A stretch of DNA of 64,000 nt from Myxococcota bacterium. Its GTDB lineage: Bacteria; Myxococcota_A; UBA9160; UBA4427. The DNA is taken from positions 1 through 64,000 of the forward strand of contig JAQWNI010000248.1 in the NCBI GenBank assembly GCA_029268645.1. The letters run 5' to 3'. The notes below the pieces were generated by a model that made no database searches, was not told the DNA's origin, and saw nothing but the letters and a program-made list of their open reading frames with translations. Positions 1 to 10,337 of this stretch are shown here, in pieces. Numbering within the stretch: position 1 is the stretch's first letter; every line of letters begins with the position of its first letter. The position numbers were made by a program, and so were the translations under genes.

Positions 1-2715
1 CTTGTGGACGCAGAGCCTGCCCGCGGGCCTTCCCCGCGGCAAGCGCCCGCGGTCGAGCCAGGTGATGCGCCCGCGGCTCGACCCTTGGCGCGGAATGGTC
101 AATTGTCTCGCGAAGAATCGATGAGCGATCTCCAGAGGGCGGATCGGTATGCCCGTGTTCTGCGTTTGATTCATTTTTATCGGGCGCGTGGTCATCGCAT
201 CGCGAACACAGATCCGCTTGGGGGTCAGGCCAATTACTTTCCCGAACTCGACCCGGCCCATTATGGATTCGGCGCTGCGGATATGCAGGAGATGTTCATC
301 ACGGGAGACTTGCCGGGCGACGTCGTTCAGAGTTTGGAGTCGATCCTGCAAAGGTTGAGGCGGACCTATTGCGGGACGATTGGCGCCGAGTACACCCATG
401 TGCAGGATCCGGGGCGTAAGGCTTGGCTTCGGGAGACGATGGAGGAGACTCAAAATATTCCGGACTTGGGTCCCTCAGAACAAACGCGAATCTTGGAAGG
501 TTTGGTGAAGGCTGAGTCCTTCGAGCGATTCCTTCACACCAAGTTTTTGGGGCAGAAACGTTTTTCGCTGGAGGGAGCGGAAACCGTCATTCCGATGCTG
601 GATGCGATCGTGGAGGGGGCTCCCTCGCTGGGGATTCGTGAAATTGTTCTTGGAATGTCTCATCGCGGCCGCCTGAATGTACTGGCTAATGTTCTCGACA
701 AATCGTACGAAGCCCTTTTTTCCGAATTTGCTGACAATCCTCTGTTGAGCTCCCCTTTCGGGTCAGGGGATGTGAAGTACCACAAGGGTTTTTCGACGGA
801 CCGCTTTGTTCGCACGGGCGAGCGGATTCATCTGACGCTGACTTCGAATCCCTCTCATCTTGAAGCCGTGAACCCGGTGGTCGTCGGACGGGCCAAAGCC
901 AAACAGGTTAGAGCGGGCGATGCCGATGGAGAGAAAATCCTGCCTGTCCTTTTGCATGGGGACGCCGCCTTTGCGGGTCAAGGCATCGTGGCCGAAACAC
1001 TGAATCTTTCCCAGCTGCGCGGGTATTCGACGGGCGGGACGGTTCACCTCATCATCAATAACCAGATTGGCTTTACTACGACGCCGGCGGAAGCGCGCTC
1101 GACGCTCTACTGCAGCGATGTTGCGAAGATGATCCAAGTGCCGATTTTTCACGTTAACGCCGAAGATCCTGAGGCAGCGATTCACTGCATTCGTTTGGCG
1201 CTCGAGTATCGACAGCGATTCGGCGATGATGTTGTGATTGATCTCGTCTGCTATCGCCGGCACGGTCACAATGAAGGCGATGAGCCGGCTTTTACCCAAC
1301 CGCGGCTCTATTCAAAAATCAGAGCACGCCCGTCTGCTCGGCATATTTATTCGGAAGCATTGATTGAGGGATCGGTCCTCGATGAGGCAGGCGTGCGGTC
1401 GATTGAAGGGGTGATCGGACAGCAGCTCCAGGCCGCGTATGACGAAAGTCAGTCTCGGCCGATGGGCCCAGATGAGCCCTACGAGCCGAATGGGCCGTGG
1501 CAGGGGTTCTCTCGGACAAGGCCGGATGAGCCGTTGGGCACGGCGGTTTCGCTCGATCGGCTTGCTCAGATCGCGACGGGTTTAGGCAACTTGCCTCCCT
1601 ATTTTCATGTCCATAAAAAGTTAGCTGCACTGGTCGAGCGCCGTCAAAAGACGGTTTCAGAGAGCGCACCCATCGATTGGGGAACCGGGGAAGCTCTTGC
1701 ATTTGGGAGTTTGCTCTTGGAGGGAACGGCGGTCCGGCTCTCTGGGCAGGATTCGTCTCGCGGCACATTTAGCCATCGCCACGCTGTGCTGACCGACCAG
1801 GAAAGTGGCGAAGAATATGCGCCACTGGATCACCTCTCAGGCACCCAGGCTCGTTTTGAAGTCTATGACAGCCTGCTTTCCGAGGCGGCGGTCCTAGGCT
1901 TCGAATACGGCTATAGCCTGGCAGAGCCAAACACGCTGGTGCTTTGGGAAGCCCAGTTCGGAGATTTCGCCAACGGGGCGCAGGTGATCATCGATCAGTT
2001 CATCTCGTCGGCGCACGTCAAATGGGGGCGCATGAGCGGCCTCGTTATGTTGTTACCCCACGGCTACGAGGGGCAGGGCCCGGAGCATTCAAGTGCTCGG
2101 ATCGAAAGATTCCTTCAATGCTGCGCAGAGGATTCCCTTCAGGTGGTGAACTGCACCACGCCGGCTCAATACTTTCATGTATTGCGTCGTCAGATGAGTC
2201 GGCCCTATCGCGCTCCCATGGTCATATTCACTCCTAAGAGTCTGTTGAGAGCGCCCTTTGCGACTTCGACGGTCGAAGATCTGACGCAAGGCCATTTTCA
2301 GCCGGTCATCGATGACCCGGAGGCCGCGAAGCGCTCGTCAAAAACAGAAAGGCTTTTATTGTCTTTCGGAAAAGTCTATTACGACCTGCTCGAGGAGCGA
2401 TCGGCTCATTTCGGGTCGGATCGGAGCCGAGTGGCCCTCGTCCGAATCGAAGAACTTTACCCTTGGCCGGAGTCGTCCCTCGGAGCGCTGGTCGCGCGAT
2501 ATCCCAACTTGCAGGAATGTGTTTGGGTCCAAGAAGAGCCTTCCAATATGGGCGCATGGTCGTTTGTCCGGGATCGTTTGGAAGCGCTTCTGCCGGCTTC
2601 GGTCCCGCTTCGCTACGCCGGTCGAGAACCCGCTGCCAGTCCCGCTGCTGGATCGATGCGCGTGCATCGCTCCGAACAGTCCGACTTGATGGCTTCTGCC
2701 TTCGAAGGCCTCTAG
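1..2715 (+). CDS. sucA: 2-oxoglutarate dehydrogenase E1 component (5'-truncated by window edge)
   Basis: 903 aa ORF in frame from the window edge; ThDP-dependent E1 motifs (RGHRIANTDPLGG, GMSHRGRLNVLANV, GDAAFAGQGIVAETLNLS, YRRHGHNEGDEPAFTQP, LLPHGYEGQGPEHSSAR). The usual N-terminal segment is missing, so the start is probably upstream. Confidence 0.95.
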   Translation, partial: LVDAEPARGPSPRQAPAVEPGDAPAARPLARNGQLSREESMSDLQRADRYARVLRLIHFYRARGHRIANTDPLGGQANYFPELDPAHYGFGAADMQEMFITGDLPGDVVQSLESILQRLRRTYCGTIGAEYTHVQDPGRKAWLRETMEETQNIPDLGPSEQTRILEGLVKAESFERFLHTKFLGQKRFSLEGAETVIPMLDAIVEGAPSLGIREIVLGMSHRGRLNVLANVLDKSYEALFSEFADNPLLSSPFGSGDVKYHKGFSTDRFVRTGERIHLTLTSNPSHLEAVNPVVVGRAKAKQVRAGDADGEKILPVLLHGDAAFAGQGIVAETLNLSQLRGYSTGGTVHLIINNQIGFTTTPAEARSTLYCSDVAKMIQVPIFHVNAEDPEAAIHCIRLALEYRQRFGDDVVIDLVCYRRHGHNEGDEPAFTQPRLYSKIRARPSARHIYSEALIEGSVLDEAGVRSIEGVIGQQLQAAYDESQSRPMGPDEPYEPNGPWQGFSRTRPDEPLGTAVSLDRLAQIATGLGNLPPYFHVHKKLAALVERRQKTVSESAPIDWGTGEALAFGSLLLEGTAVRLSGQDSSRGTFSHRHAVLTDQESGEEYAPLDHLSGTQARFEVYDSLLSEAAVLGFEYGYSLAEPNTLVLWEAQFGDFANGAQVIIDQFISSAHVKWGRMSGLVMLLPHGYEGQGPEHSSARIERFLQCCAEDSLQVVNCTTPAQYFHVLRRQMSRPYRAPMVIFTPKSLLRAPFATSTVEDLTQGHFQPVIDDPEAAKRSSKTERLLLSFGKVYYDLLEERSAHFGSDRSRVALVRIEELYPWPESSLGALVARYPNLQECVWVQEEPSNMGAWSFVRDRLEALLPASVPLRYAGREPAASPAAGSMRVHRSEQSDLMASAFEGL

Positions 2716-2902
2716 AGACGTTCGGATTGGAGCCGTTCAGGAAGCGGGATTTCGCTTCGCCGGCCCAGAAGCCCATTTCCTGGGGACCCTGACTCCAAAA
2801 GAGATCCCTCCGGGACCGGTTGACCGCCTAAGGCCCCTTCGAATGCGTTTTCGGATGGCTGGTCGCTCTGTCGCTGTCTAGACTCCACGATCGATACGAG
2901 CT

Positions 2903-4135
2903 TTGGAGCATCGGGAGAGAAATATGGATCTGAATTACGGCACCGAGATGGAAGATTTTCGCCAGGAAGTCGCCCAGTTTTTAGAAGACAACTGGCCGCT
3001 CAAAGGCGAGGAGAAAGATCTTCCTTTCGAAAAAGCCGCTGCGGTTTTTCGAGAGCGAGCGATCGAACAGGGGTATCTCTATCGCAGTATCCCCAAGGAA
3101 TACGGGGGTTCCGAGCAACCCCCGGACGTCCTAAAGGGGCAAGTGATTCGTGAAGAATTTGGAAAGCGTTGGGCGCCGCTAGAGGCTCGGGGTATCGGGA
3201 CCATGATGCTGGTGCCCACGTTGCTTGAACGGGGGAGCGAGTGGCAGAAGGAAAAGTTCGTTCGTCCGACGATCACTGGTGAGATCACATGGTGCCAAGG
3301 GTACAGCGAGCCCGGGTCGGGGAGTGACCTCGCCAGTCTGAAGACGCGAGGCGAATTGGTCGACGGAGAGTGGTTGATCAACGGACAGAAAATTTGGACG
3401 AGTGGTGCCCATCTGGCCGATTACATGTTTTGCCTCGTGCGGACGGAGCCCGGTGCTCAGAAACACGCGGGGATCTCCTATCTATTGATCGATATGAAGC
3501 AGCCTGGGATTGACGTCCGCCCACTTCGGATGATGACCGGGAGCGCTGATTTCAACGAGGTTTTTCTAAACGACGTTCGAACCCCCGAAGATTGGATCGT
3601 TGGAAAGCGTGGTGAGGGATGGTTGGTTTCTCGGACGACTCTTAAGTACGAGAGAAACTCGATCGGTGCAGCTCAGCAAACCGGTGCCGCCTTTGCGGGG
3701 CTTGTGAAGCTTGCCAAAGAGACGAAGATAGGGGGCCGTCCTGCAATCGAAGACGAGACCATTCGGGAACGGCTCGCGGTGCTCGAAGGCTACGTGAAAG
3801 CGCACGAATATTCCGGATATCGCCAGCTCACCAAAGACTCAAAGCGGGAGGACGCGGGCATCATCAATATGATGATGAAGCTTTTCTCGACGGAAATAGG
3901 TCACCAAACGGCGAAGCTTTCCATGGATCTAATTGGCGACGAGGGGCTGCTCTCTGCCGGTGGGGCCGAACTGGGGCAGCGATCTTCGTCGGCCCAGGGC
4001 TGGATTGGTCAGTATATGTATTCCCTGGGCATCGCGATTGCGGGAGGCACGGCGAATATTCAGCGAAATGTGATCGCAGAGCGTGGATTAGGGCTGCCTC
4101 GGGATGCCGCGGCCGATAGGAGTTCGGGTAAATGA
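2903..4135 (+). CDS. acyl-CoA dehydrogenase
   Basis: 410 aa; WCQGYSEPGSGSDLASLKTRG and GGTANIQRNVIAERGLGLPRD ACAD motifs; 4-bp overlap with next ACAD. Confidence 0.9.
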   Translation: MEHRERNMDLNYGTEMEDFRQEVAQFLEDNWPLKGEEKDLPFEKAAAVFRERAIEQGYLYRSIPKEYGGSEQPPDVLKGQVIREEFGKRWAPLEARGIGTMMLVPTLLERGSEWQKEKFVRPTITGEITWCQGYSEPGSGSDLASLKTRGELVDGEWLINGQKIWTSGAHLADYMFCLVRTEPGAQKHAGISYLLIDMKQPGIDVRPLRMMTGSADFNEVFLNDVRTPEDWIVGKRGEGWLVSRTTLKYERNSIGAAQQTGAAFAGLVKLAKETKIGGRPAIEDETIRERLAVLEGYVKAHEYSGYRQLTKDSKREDAGIINMMMKLFSTEIGHQTAKLSMDLIGDEGLLSAGGAELGQRSSSAQGWIGQYMYSLGIAIAGGTANIQRNVIAERGLGLPRDAAADRSSGK

Positions 4136-5211
4136 ATTTCGACTTGACGGAAGAGCAGCAGATGCTGCAGGAAACGGTCGGTCAGCTTCTGGCCAACGAG
4201 TGCCCAGTGACCCGGCTTCGGGAGGTCTTTGACAGCGATACAGGGTTTGATGAATCGCTGTGGAAGGGCCTTGGCGAATTGGGGATTCTTGGCCTGAATG
4301 TGCCAGAGGACTTTGGTGGTGCCGGACTTGAGACTCTGGATTTGGCCGTGGTCGCAGAGACGATGGGATATCACGCTGCGCCGGGACCGTTTTTGGGACA
4401 TGCGTTGGCGATTGAAGCCATCGTTTCAGGGGGTAGCGAGGCCCAGAAAAAGAAATGGTTGCCGGACCTGGCCAGCGGCGCGCGGATTGGGGCAGTGGCC
4501 ATCGCGGATTCCGATGGGGGCTGGGCCAGCGGGCATTGGAAGATCGAGCCCGGCGATCAAGTCTCGGGAACGCAATCCTTTGCAACCGGCGGTCAGCACG
4601 CAGACCTGTTTGTGGTCGGCCTGGCTGGGGGTCGGCTTGGTGTCGTGGATGCTGAGGCTGCGGGTTTTTCGAGGCAGTCGGTCGACGGCGCCGATCTGAC
4701 CCGGCGTCTTGTCGCTCTGGAGTTCGATCGCACTCCTTGTGAATTGCTGGCTGACGACGATGCGCAGGCGGCGCGTCGTCTACATGACGTGGGTTGCGTG
4801 CTCCTCGCGGCGGATGCCTTCGGCGGGTCTGTCCGTTTGCTGGAAATGAGCGTCGAATATGCCAAAACCCGCGAGCAATTCGGCGTCAAAATCGGGCACT
4901 TTCAAGCTCTTAAGCATCAGCTGGCCAGCATGGCACTTGATGTCGAGCCAGGGCGCGGGCTCTATTGGTATGCGGCGTATGCCCAGGACCACGTAGCCGA
5001 CGAGTCGGAGCGGATCGCTGCGGTCGCGAAAGCTCACATGACTGACCGGTATATGGATGTCGCGCGAAACGCGGTTGAGGCCCATGGGGGCATCGGGTTT
5101 ACCTGGGAATGCGACGTTCAAATTTGGTTCAAACGGGCGATGTTCAATCGTGCTTTTCTAGGGCATCCCGGGGAACACCGTCGTCGTCAGGCGGAGATGG
5201 CTGGCTGGTAG
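4132..5211 (+). CDS. acyl-CoA dehydrogenase (probable partner of the upstream ACAD)
   Basis: 359 aa; C-terminal SVEYAKTREQFGVKIGHFQALKHQLA and AVEAHGGIGFTWECD motifs; ATGA overlap with upstream ACAD. Confidence 0.9.
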   Translation: MNFDLTEEQQMLQETVGQLLANECPVTRLREVFDSDTGFDESLWKGLGELGILGLNVPEDFGGAGLETLDLAVVAETMGYHAAPGPFLGHALAIEAIVSGGSEAQKKKWLPDLASGARIGAVAIADSDGGWASGHWKIEPGDQVSGTQSFATGGQHADLFVVGLAGGRLGVVDAEAAGFSRQSVDGADLTRRLVALEFDRTPCELLADDDAQAARRLHDVGCVLLAADAFGGSVRLLEMSVEYAKTREQFGVKIGHFQALKHQLASMALDVEPGRGLYWYAAYAQDHVADESERIAAVAKAHMTDRYMDVARNAVEAHGGIGFTWECDVQIWFKRAMFNRAFLGHPGEHRRRQAEMAGW

Positions 5212-7165
5212 TCGGGGGGCCGACCCTGAGACTCCTCATGCGATTGAGAGCGGCCGCGATCTCATGTCGTCGGGGCCGGCTGAGGCGACCGGGGTAAAAA
5301 CGGCGTGCGGGGCCGTTATGATTGCTGGCCTCGAGCCAGTCAAGGCCGTCGTGGTCAAGGGCATCGTCGATGCGGTCGAGTATCTCCGCGAGCGAGAGAA
5401 GAGTATGTCGTGGCCAGGCCTCCTCGCGACTCATGAACTGCTGGCTCGCCTGGTAAATGGCCAGTCCGATCGCTCGGGTTTGGCTGCTCTCCACAATCTG
5501 TGGAACTTGGCGAAGATCGATCTGATCTTCGCCGAAGACAAGCGTTTCACGGCCCTTGGCGGCGATTTTAATACGCTTGCGCCCCTTTGATGCATCGAAA
5601 GCCTCTGCGAAAGGATGTCGTGATGGGATGGCCGTGAGGCGCTGACGGACTTCGTTGGAGCGACCATTAGGTGAGGCGGCGGCGATGTCGCGAGCCTCTT
5701 GGGTGACGTCTTCCACTCGATACTCTTGGAGACGGATCACCGTGTCGGCGACCTCGAAGTAGTCGCCGCTTCCTCCCATTACGAGGAGAGTTGAGATTCC
5801 CCAGCGATCGTAGATTTCTCTGACACGGTCAACCAGCGGGGTGATGGGTTCGTGATCTCGGTGCACAAGTTTTTGCATCCGGGCGTCGCGAACCATGAAG
5901 TTGGTGGCGCAAGTGTCTTCATCAAGCAGAATTCCAGAGGCACCGGACTCGATGGCTTCGGAAATGGCTGCCGCTTGGCTGGTGGAGCCACTCGCGTCCG
6001 CCGTCGAAAAGAAATGGGTCCGATGTGGATAGGACTCTTCTGCTCTCTTACGCGATGCTGGAAGCCGGTCGATGAATCCATGGATATCGACGCCGGTGAC
6101 GGCTCTTCCGTCTTCTGCTCTGATCTTAATGAGGTCTCGATCCGAGATCACATACTCCCGGCCGTCTCCGGGCACATGGGGGTATACGGCGGATTCTAGA
6201 GCTTGTAGGAGCGTCGATTTTCCATGGTACCCACCGCCTACGATCAGATTGACTCCTTTAGGAATCCCCATTCCGAGGATCGAAGAGTGGCTTCCGTTCT
6301 CGGGCCCAATGGGATGCATTAGAGGTGCTTCCACTTGCAAGAATTTGGGTGACCGAAAGGCGACGGCATGGCTTTTGGCCATTGGGCGGTCGCTGGCTCC
6401 ACTTTCTCGTGGGAGGATGGAGCCATTCGCGACAAAGGCCATCAGGCCCCGCTCGCGAAGCCAATTCCGAAGATGTTCCTGATTTTCGACTGTGTCGACG
6501 TGATGCTTGGCAGATCGCTGATCGATTTGAGACCAGTGCAACGCCTGCCGGGCAACTTCCGGAAGTTGGTAGAGCAGGATTTCCGCAGCAGCGTCGCCGA
6601 GAACTCGCCTGCCCTGAGCGGGCAGGCCCACTTCCAGACGTGCTTCGACGCATTCCGTATTTAAAAAGATTGAACTGCGCTCCAGAACTTCTTGTCCGCC
6701 CGCGTCAATCGTGATCAAACCGCTTCGGCCACTGCCCGATGACGATCGCCGTCTTGCTGGCTCTCGGCGAAAACTTCCTTCGGCCAAAGTGGAGCCGACT
6801 TGCCGCGCTAGAAAATCGGCCATGGCGATTCGTCGGATTCCGTGGGTCAGAAGGCTTGAAGGGAAAGCGGCCTCCCTTCCATCGAGACGGATGCGGATCC
6901 GAGAGGGCGCGGCAAAAGGGTCTGCCTGAATATGATCGATGCAAAGGGTCAGCCCACCGAGGTCGTAATCCCCACGGAGGTCGCGATAAGCCGAGTAGCC
7001 TCGGCGGTCGATTCGCGTCAGAATGGTTTTGAGGTCACTGAAGGCACGCAAGTCTGAAGTCCTTTTAAGTGATGAAGCTGTGCTTCCCTGCGGTTCGACA
7101 GCTGATGTGAAGTTTGTCCGCACGAAGAGCTTCGCCTGTGGACCCTCTTTAGTCGAGTGTGACAA
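5144..7165 (-). CDS. ABC-class ATPase domain protein (PF09818-like); start codon uncertain
   Basis: 673 aa; GYSAYRDLRGDYDLGGLTLCIDHIQADPFAAPSRIRIRL and P-loop-like GGGYHGKSTLLQALESAVYPHVPGDGREYVISD are hallmarks of this family. Confidence 0.85.
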   Translation of the reverse strand: MSHSTKEGPQAKLFVRTNFTSAVEPQGSTASSLKRTSDLRAFSDLKTILTRIDRRGYSAYRDLRGDYDLGGLTLCIDHIQADPFAAPSRIRIRLDGREAAFPSSLLTHGIRRIAMADFLARQVGSTLAEGSFRREPARRRSSSGSGRSGLITIDAGGQEVLERSSIFLNTECVEARLEVGLPAQGRRVLGDAAAEILLYQLPEVARQALHWSQIDQRSAKHHVDTVENQEHLRNWLRERGLMAFVANGSILPRESGASDRPMAKSHAVAFRSPKFLQVEAPLMHPIGPENGSHSSILGMGIPKGVNLIVGGGYHGKSTLLQALESAVYPHVPGDGREYVISDRDLIKIRAEDGRAVTGVDIHGFIDRLPASRKRAEESYPHRTHFFSTADASGSTSQAAAISEAIESGASGILLDEDTCATNFMVRDARMQKLVHRDHEPITPLVDRVREIYDRWGISTLLVMGGSGDYFEVADTVIRLQEYRVEDVTQEARDIAAASPNGRSNEVRQRLTAIPSRHPFAEAFDASKGRKRIKIAAKGRETLVFGEDQIDLRQVPQIVESSQTRAIGLAIYQASQQFMSREEAWPRHTLLSLAEILDRIDDALDHDGLDWLEASNHNGPARRFYPGRLSRPRRHEIAAALNRMRSLRVGPPTTSQPSPPDDDGVPRDALEKHD

Positions 7166-7779
7166 AAATCTGTTGGGGCCCCGGAGAGATCCTCGCTACA
7201 ATCGCTTTTTCGCTGGGGAGGCAGGGCGTCTTGGCTCGAATTTCGGAAGCGTCACTGGCTCGCGTGGTTAGCGGTGTGAACTTGATGCCTGGAACTTTGT
7301 CCGACCAGATCGGCGAGTCCGAAACACTCTTGGTATTTCTCCGTCACTTTGGCTGTATTTTTTGTCGAGAGATGGTCTCCGACATTCGCACAGCGAAAGA
7401 ATCGGATTCGAATTATCCTGAGGTTCTCTTTTTCTTTCAGGGCACTCCGACCGAAGGGCGAGCTTTTTTGCGCCGAGATTGGCCAGATGTTCGGGCGATC
7501 GCAGACGCGGACCAAAGTTTCTATGTCGATTTTGGTGTGAACCAAGGAACTCTCCTGCAAATTTTTGGGCCCAGAGCACTTCTCTCGACCCCCCGAGCGC
7601 GGGCGAAGGGGCATTCGCCAGGAGAACGCTCGGGCGATATTTTGCGCATGCCGGGGCTCTTCTTGGTCCGCGGTCCGGAGATTCTGTGGTCTCACCGTTT
7701 CCGCCATCAGGCGGATCATCCAGACTTCAAGCTGCTGCCAACCGTGGCGCGTGCGGGCGCTGGGTCCTCGGGATTCTAA
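7159..7779 (+). CDS. AhpC/TSA-like, SelL-related thioredoxin-fold redox protein (start uncertain, may begin about 50-110 nt later)
   Basis: 206 aa; LLVFLRHFGCIFCREMVSDIR with CxxC at the redox site; downstream GTP and MPGLFLV segments typical of the PF13911-like family. Confidence 0.7.
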   Translation: MTKICWGPGEILATIAFSLGRQGVLARISEASLARVVSGVNLMPGTLSDQIGESETLLVFLRHFGCIFCREMVSDIRTAKESDSNYPEVLFFFQGTPTEGRAFLRRDWPDVRAIADADQSFYVDFGVNQGTLLQIFGPRALLSTPRARAKGHSPGERSGDILRMPGLFLVRGPEILWSHRFRHQADHPDFKLLPTVARAGAGSSGF

Positions 7780-7861
7780 CGCCTGTCATTGGCTCGGTGC
7801 AGCCGTTGACTAGGCAGAGCCCTCTAAAACGGTATGGTTCTCCGAGCCGAACGGTTCGACC

Positions 7862-9220
7862 TTGAACTGGGGGAGGGGGATGGCGAACGCAGAGCGTGAG
7901 CAGTGGAGCACCTCCTTCGGCTTCGTCGCGGCGGCCGTTGGCTCGGCCGTGGGCCTCGGAAATATGTGGAGATTCTCCTACCTAACCGCAGAAAAGGGCG
8001 GTGCGGCCTTCGTTGGTCTTTACCTGATCTTCACATTGCTTGTGGGTCTGCCCATCCTCTTGGCAGAGATGACGATCGGTCGGGGCGCAAGCCGTAGTCC
8101 AGTTCTTGCTCTTGAGCACTACGGAGGCCGGAGCTGGCGCCTCTTGGGTGTCCTTTTTGTTCTCACGGGATTCTTGATCCTGTCCTACTACTCGGTGATC
8201 GCAGGCTGGACGCTCCGGTATGCCGGAGAACTCCTTTGGCATGGTGTTCCTCTGAACCCCGGAGATCACTTTTCTCAGGTCAGTCAGGGCTGGCCCGCTT
8301 TTCTGTTTCACGTGAGTTTCATGGCGCTGACAATGGCGATTGTGGCGGGTGGCGTGAAGCGAGGCATCGAAAGAGTATCGGTTATTGCGATGCCGGTTCT
8401 ATTTGTGTTTGTCTGCGGACTGGCCTTGTATGCCGCAACCTTATCTGGGTCTGAGGCGGGCTACGCGTACTATCTGAACGCAAATTTCACGAACGCCCTG
8501 TCGATGGACGTTGTCGTCTCAGCAGCGGGTCAGAGTTTCTTTAGCTTGAGCCTGGGAATGGGCGCCATGTTGACCTTCGCCAGTTATCTCTCGCGGCAGA
8601 GTGATTTGCCGCGGGAGGCGATTCGAATTGCGGCGGCTGACTTTGGCGTGGCTTTTGTCGCTGGCTTGATGGTGTTCCCCATTGTTTTTGCGTTGGGTGT
8701 AGAAGGGGATGTGAGCGAAAGCACGCTGGGGGCCTTGTTTGTTGCTCTCCCAGAAGCTTTTTCCAGCATGGGTCTAGTCGGTCGTTTCGTCGGAGTGATC
8801 TTTTTTGTTGCTCTGATCGTAGGCGCTCTGACGTCAGCCATTTCTCTCCTTGAAGTAGTCGTCTCGGCGGCGGTGGACGGGTGGGCCTGGAGTCGAGGCC
8901 GTGCGGTGATTGTTGCCGGTGGACTGATTACTCTCATAGGCTCGTTTGCAGCTTGGGATCTCGCGCTCCTCGATGCGATGGATCAGGTCGCGAATAACAT
9001 TCTGCTCCTATTGGGAGCTCTCCTGCTTTCGGTTTTTGTCGGATGGGTGATGAAAAATGCTGAGACTGAGCTTGCGCAGGGAGCTGGCCGACTGAATTGG
9101 GTGGGGGTATGGCGGTTTCTGCTTCGCTGGTGGGTGCCAATCGTCTTGTTGTTTGTACTCTTTCATTCTGTTCCAAAGACGCTTTCCAACGTCCGAAATC
9201 TTGTATTCGGATTGGATTAG
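7862..9220 (+). CDS. sodium-dependent transporter, neurotransmitter:sodium symporter (SNF) family
   Basis: 452 aa; N-terminal WSTSFGFVAAAVGSAVGLGNMWRFSYLTAEKGGAAFVGLYL is diagnostic; many TM segments. Confidence 0.93.
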   Translation: MNWGRGMANAEREQWSTSFGFVAAAVGSAVGLGNMWRFSYLTAEKGGAAFVGLYLIFTLLVGLPILLAEMTIGRGASRSPVLALEHYGGRSWRLLGVLFVLTGFLILSYYSVIAGWTLRYAGELLWHGVPLNPGDHFSQVSQGWPAFLFHVSFMALTMAIVAGGVKRGIERVSVIAMPVLFVFVCGLALYAATLSGSEAGYAYYLNANFTNALSMDVVVSAAGQSFFSLSLGMGAMLTFASYLSRQSDLPREAIRIAAADFGVAFVAGLMVFPIVFALGVEGDVSESTLGALFVALPEAFSSMGLVGRFVGVIFFVALIVGALTSAISLLEVVVSAAVDGWAWSRGRAVIVAGGLITLIGSFAAWDLALLDAMDQVANNILLLLGALLLSVFVGWVMKNAETELAQGAGRLNWVGVWRFLLRWWVPIVLLFVLFHSVPKTLSNVRNLVFGLD

Positions 9221-9241
9221 CCCATCGGCAAAGGGATAAAT

Positions 9242-9673
9242 GTGAAGTGGATTCTGATCTCTTTGGGGTCGGTCGTCGCTGTGCCCCTGCTCTTTTTGGC
9301 ATTGGTTTATGGAGTGAGCGAGGTCGGCGGCGAGGTGGTCGTCTTGCATCGAGTTCGGTCCCACGACGCAGACGAGCAAGGCATTGATCGGATCCGGATC
9401 TGGATTGTGGAGGACGAGCAGGGTACCTGGGTTGAACATGGCGGCCCGCAATCAGCGTGGGTGTCGGCTCTATCGCAGAATCAGACCATCGTGCTTGAGC
9501 GGGGAGGGGAAACGGGCTCGTATAGGGCCTCGGCCGACCCTTCCGCTCACGATCACTATCACGCACTCCGGCGAGATCGTTACGGTTGGGCCGATGCCTT
9601 GATTAGTTGGGTGTCAGGTGGTTCTGAGTCCTGCGAGGGCATACCTGTACGGGTCGAGAGACTACCCATATAG
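9242..9673 (+). CDS. membrane-anchored protein with possible PNPOx/nitroreductase-like split-barrel domain
   Basis: 143 aa; N-terminal TM segment, then IRIWIVEDEQGTWVEHGG...WVSALSQNQTIVLERGGETGSYRA...RRDRYGWADALI; weak family resemblance only. Confidence 0.5.
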   Translation: MKWILISLGSVVAVPLLFLALVYGVSEVGGEVVVLHRVRSHDADEQGIDRIRIWIVEDEQGTWVEHGGPQSAWVSALSQNQTIVLERGGETGSYRASADPSAHDHYHALRRDRYGWADALISWVSGGSESCEGIPVRVERLPI

Positions 9674-9797
9674 ACGAGAGAACCCCGCCCGGTTGTGATC
9701 ATTGACGCTCTGTTCCACGATAGCTTTAGACTGGAAATTTGAAGAACCGGAGACGAAGATCAGAGCTCGAGCCGAGAACGGCTTTGGAAAAGTGTAT

Positions 9798-10232
9798 TCA
9801 TTCCTCATCTGGGAGATAGGTTTGAAAATGTTGGCCGAGGTCGGAATCGACGTGAGAGGGGACTCGGTAGTACGTACGGATCACCACGGATCCGTCGTCT
9901 TCGAACCGATAGGTCTCGACGCTTAATCCGACCCGGTTCCCTTCCGCTGTCTTAATGTGATTTTCGAGCACCCAGGCTACCTCGTTGCCGCAAACAAAAA
10001 GACCACCTTCTGCGATCTTGAACGTGACTTCTTTTTGGAAGAGGTCGAAAGATTCAACACAGCAATGTTCGAAGCCGTGCTTTTCCGGAGTCCCGACAGG
10101 GTCGAGCATTCGAAAGTCGCCCGGAGCAACTTTCCGCCAATTGCGAATCCAGGCGTCTTTATCACCGGCGTTCCAGAGCGAGACGTAGTTTCGCGCCCAC
10201 TCCAGCAGTTCTTTTTTACTCGGTGTGGCCAT
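9798..10232 (-). CDS. SnoaL/NTF2-like domain protein
   Basis: 144 aa; WARNYVSLWNAGDKDAWIRNWRKVAPGDFRMLDPVGTP ... VETYRFEDDGSVVIRTYYRVP pattern. Confidence 0.7.
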   Translation of the reverse strand: MATPSKKELLEWARNYVSLWNAGDKDAWIRNWRKVAPGDFRMLDPVGTPEKHGFEHCCVESFDLFQKEVTFKIAEGGLFVCGNEVAWVLENHIKTAEGNRVGLSVETYRFEDDGSVVIRTYYRVPSHVDSDLGQHFQTYLPDEE

Positions 10233-10337
10233 ATGTCCTCCGAAGCGTCTGCTTTATGTTCTGAATTCATCGAAGAAGTAAGGGTGGATGCTGCCAATTT
10301 CGGCCCTTCAGTGCCATTCTATTCCTGAACCGCCTGA

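Noticed and set aside
763-1299. 178-aa minus-strand ORF inside the E1 gene
   Set aside because: Shadow ORF; sense strand encodes highly conserved E1 motifs.
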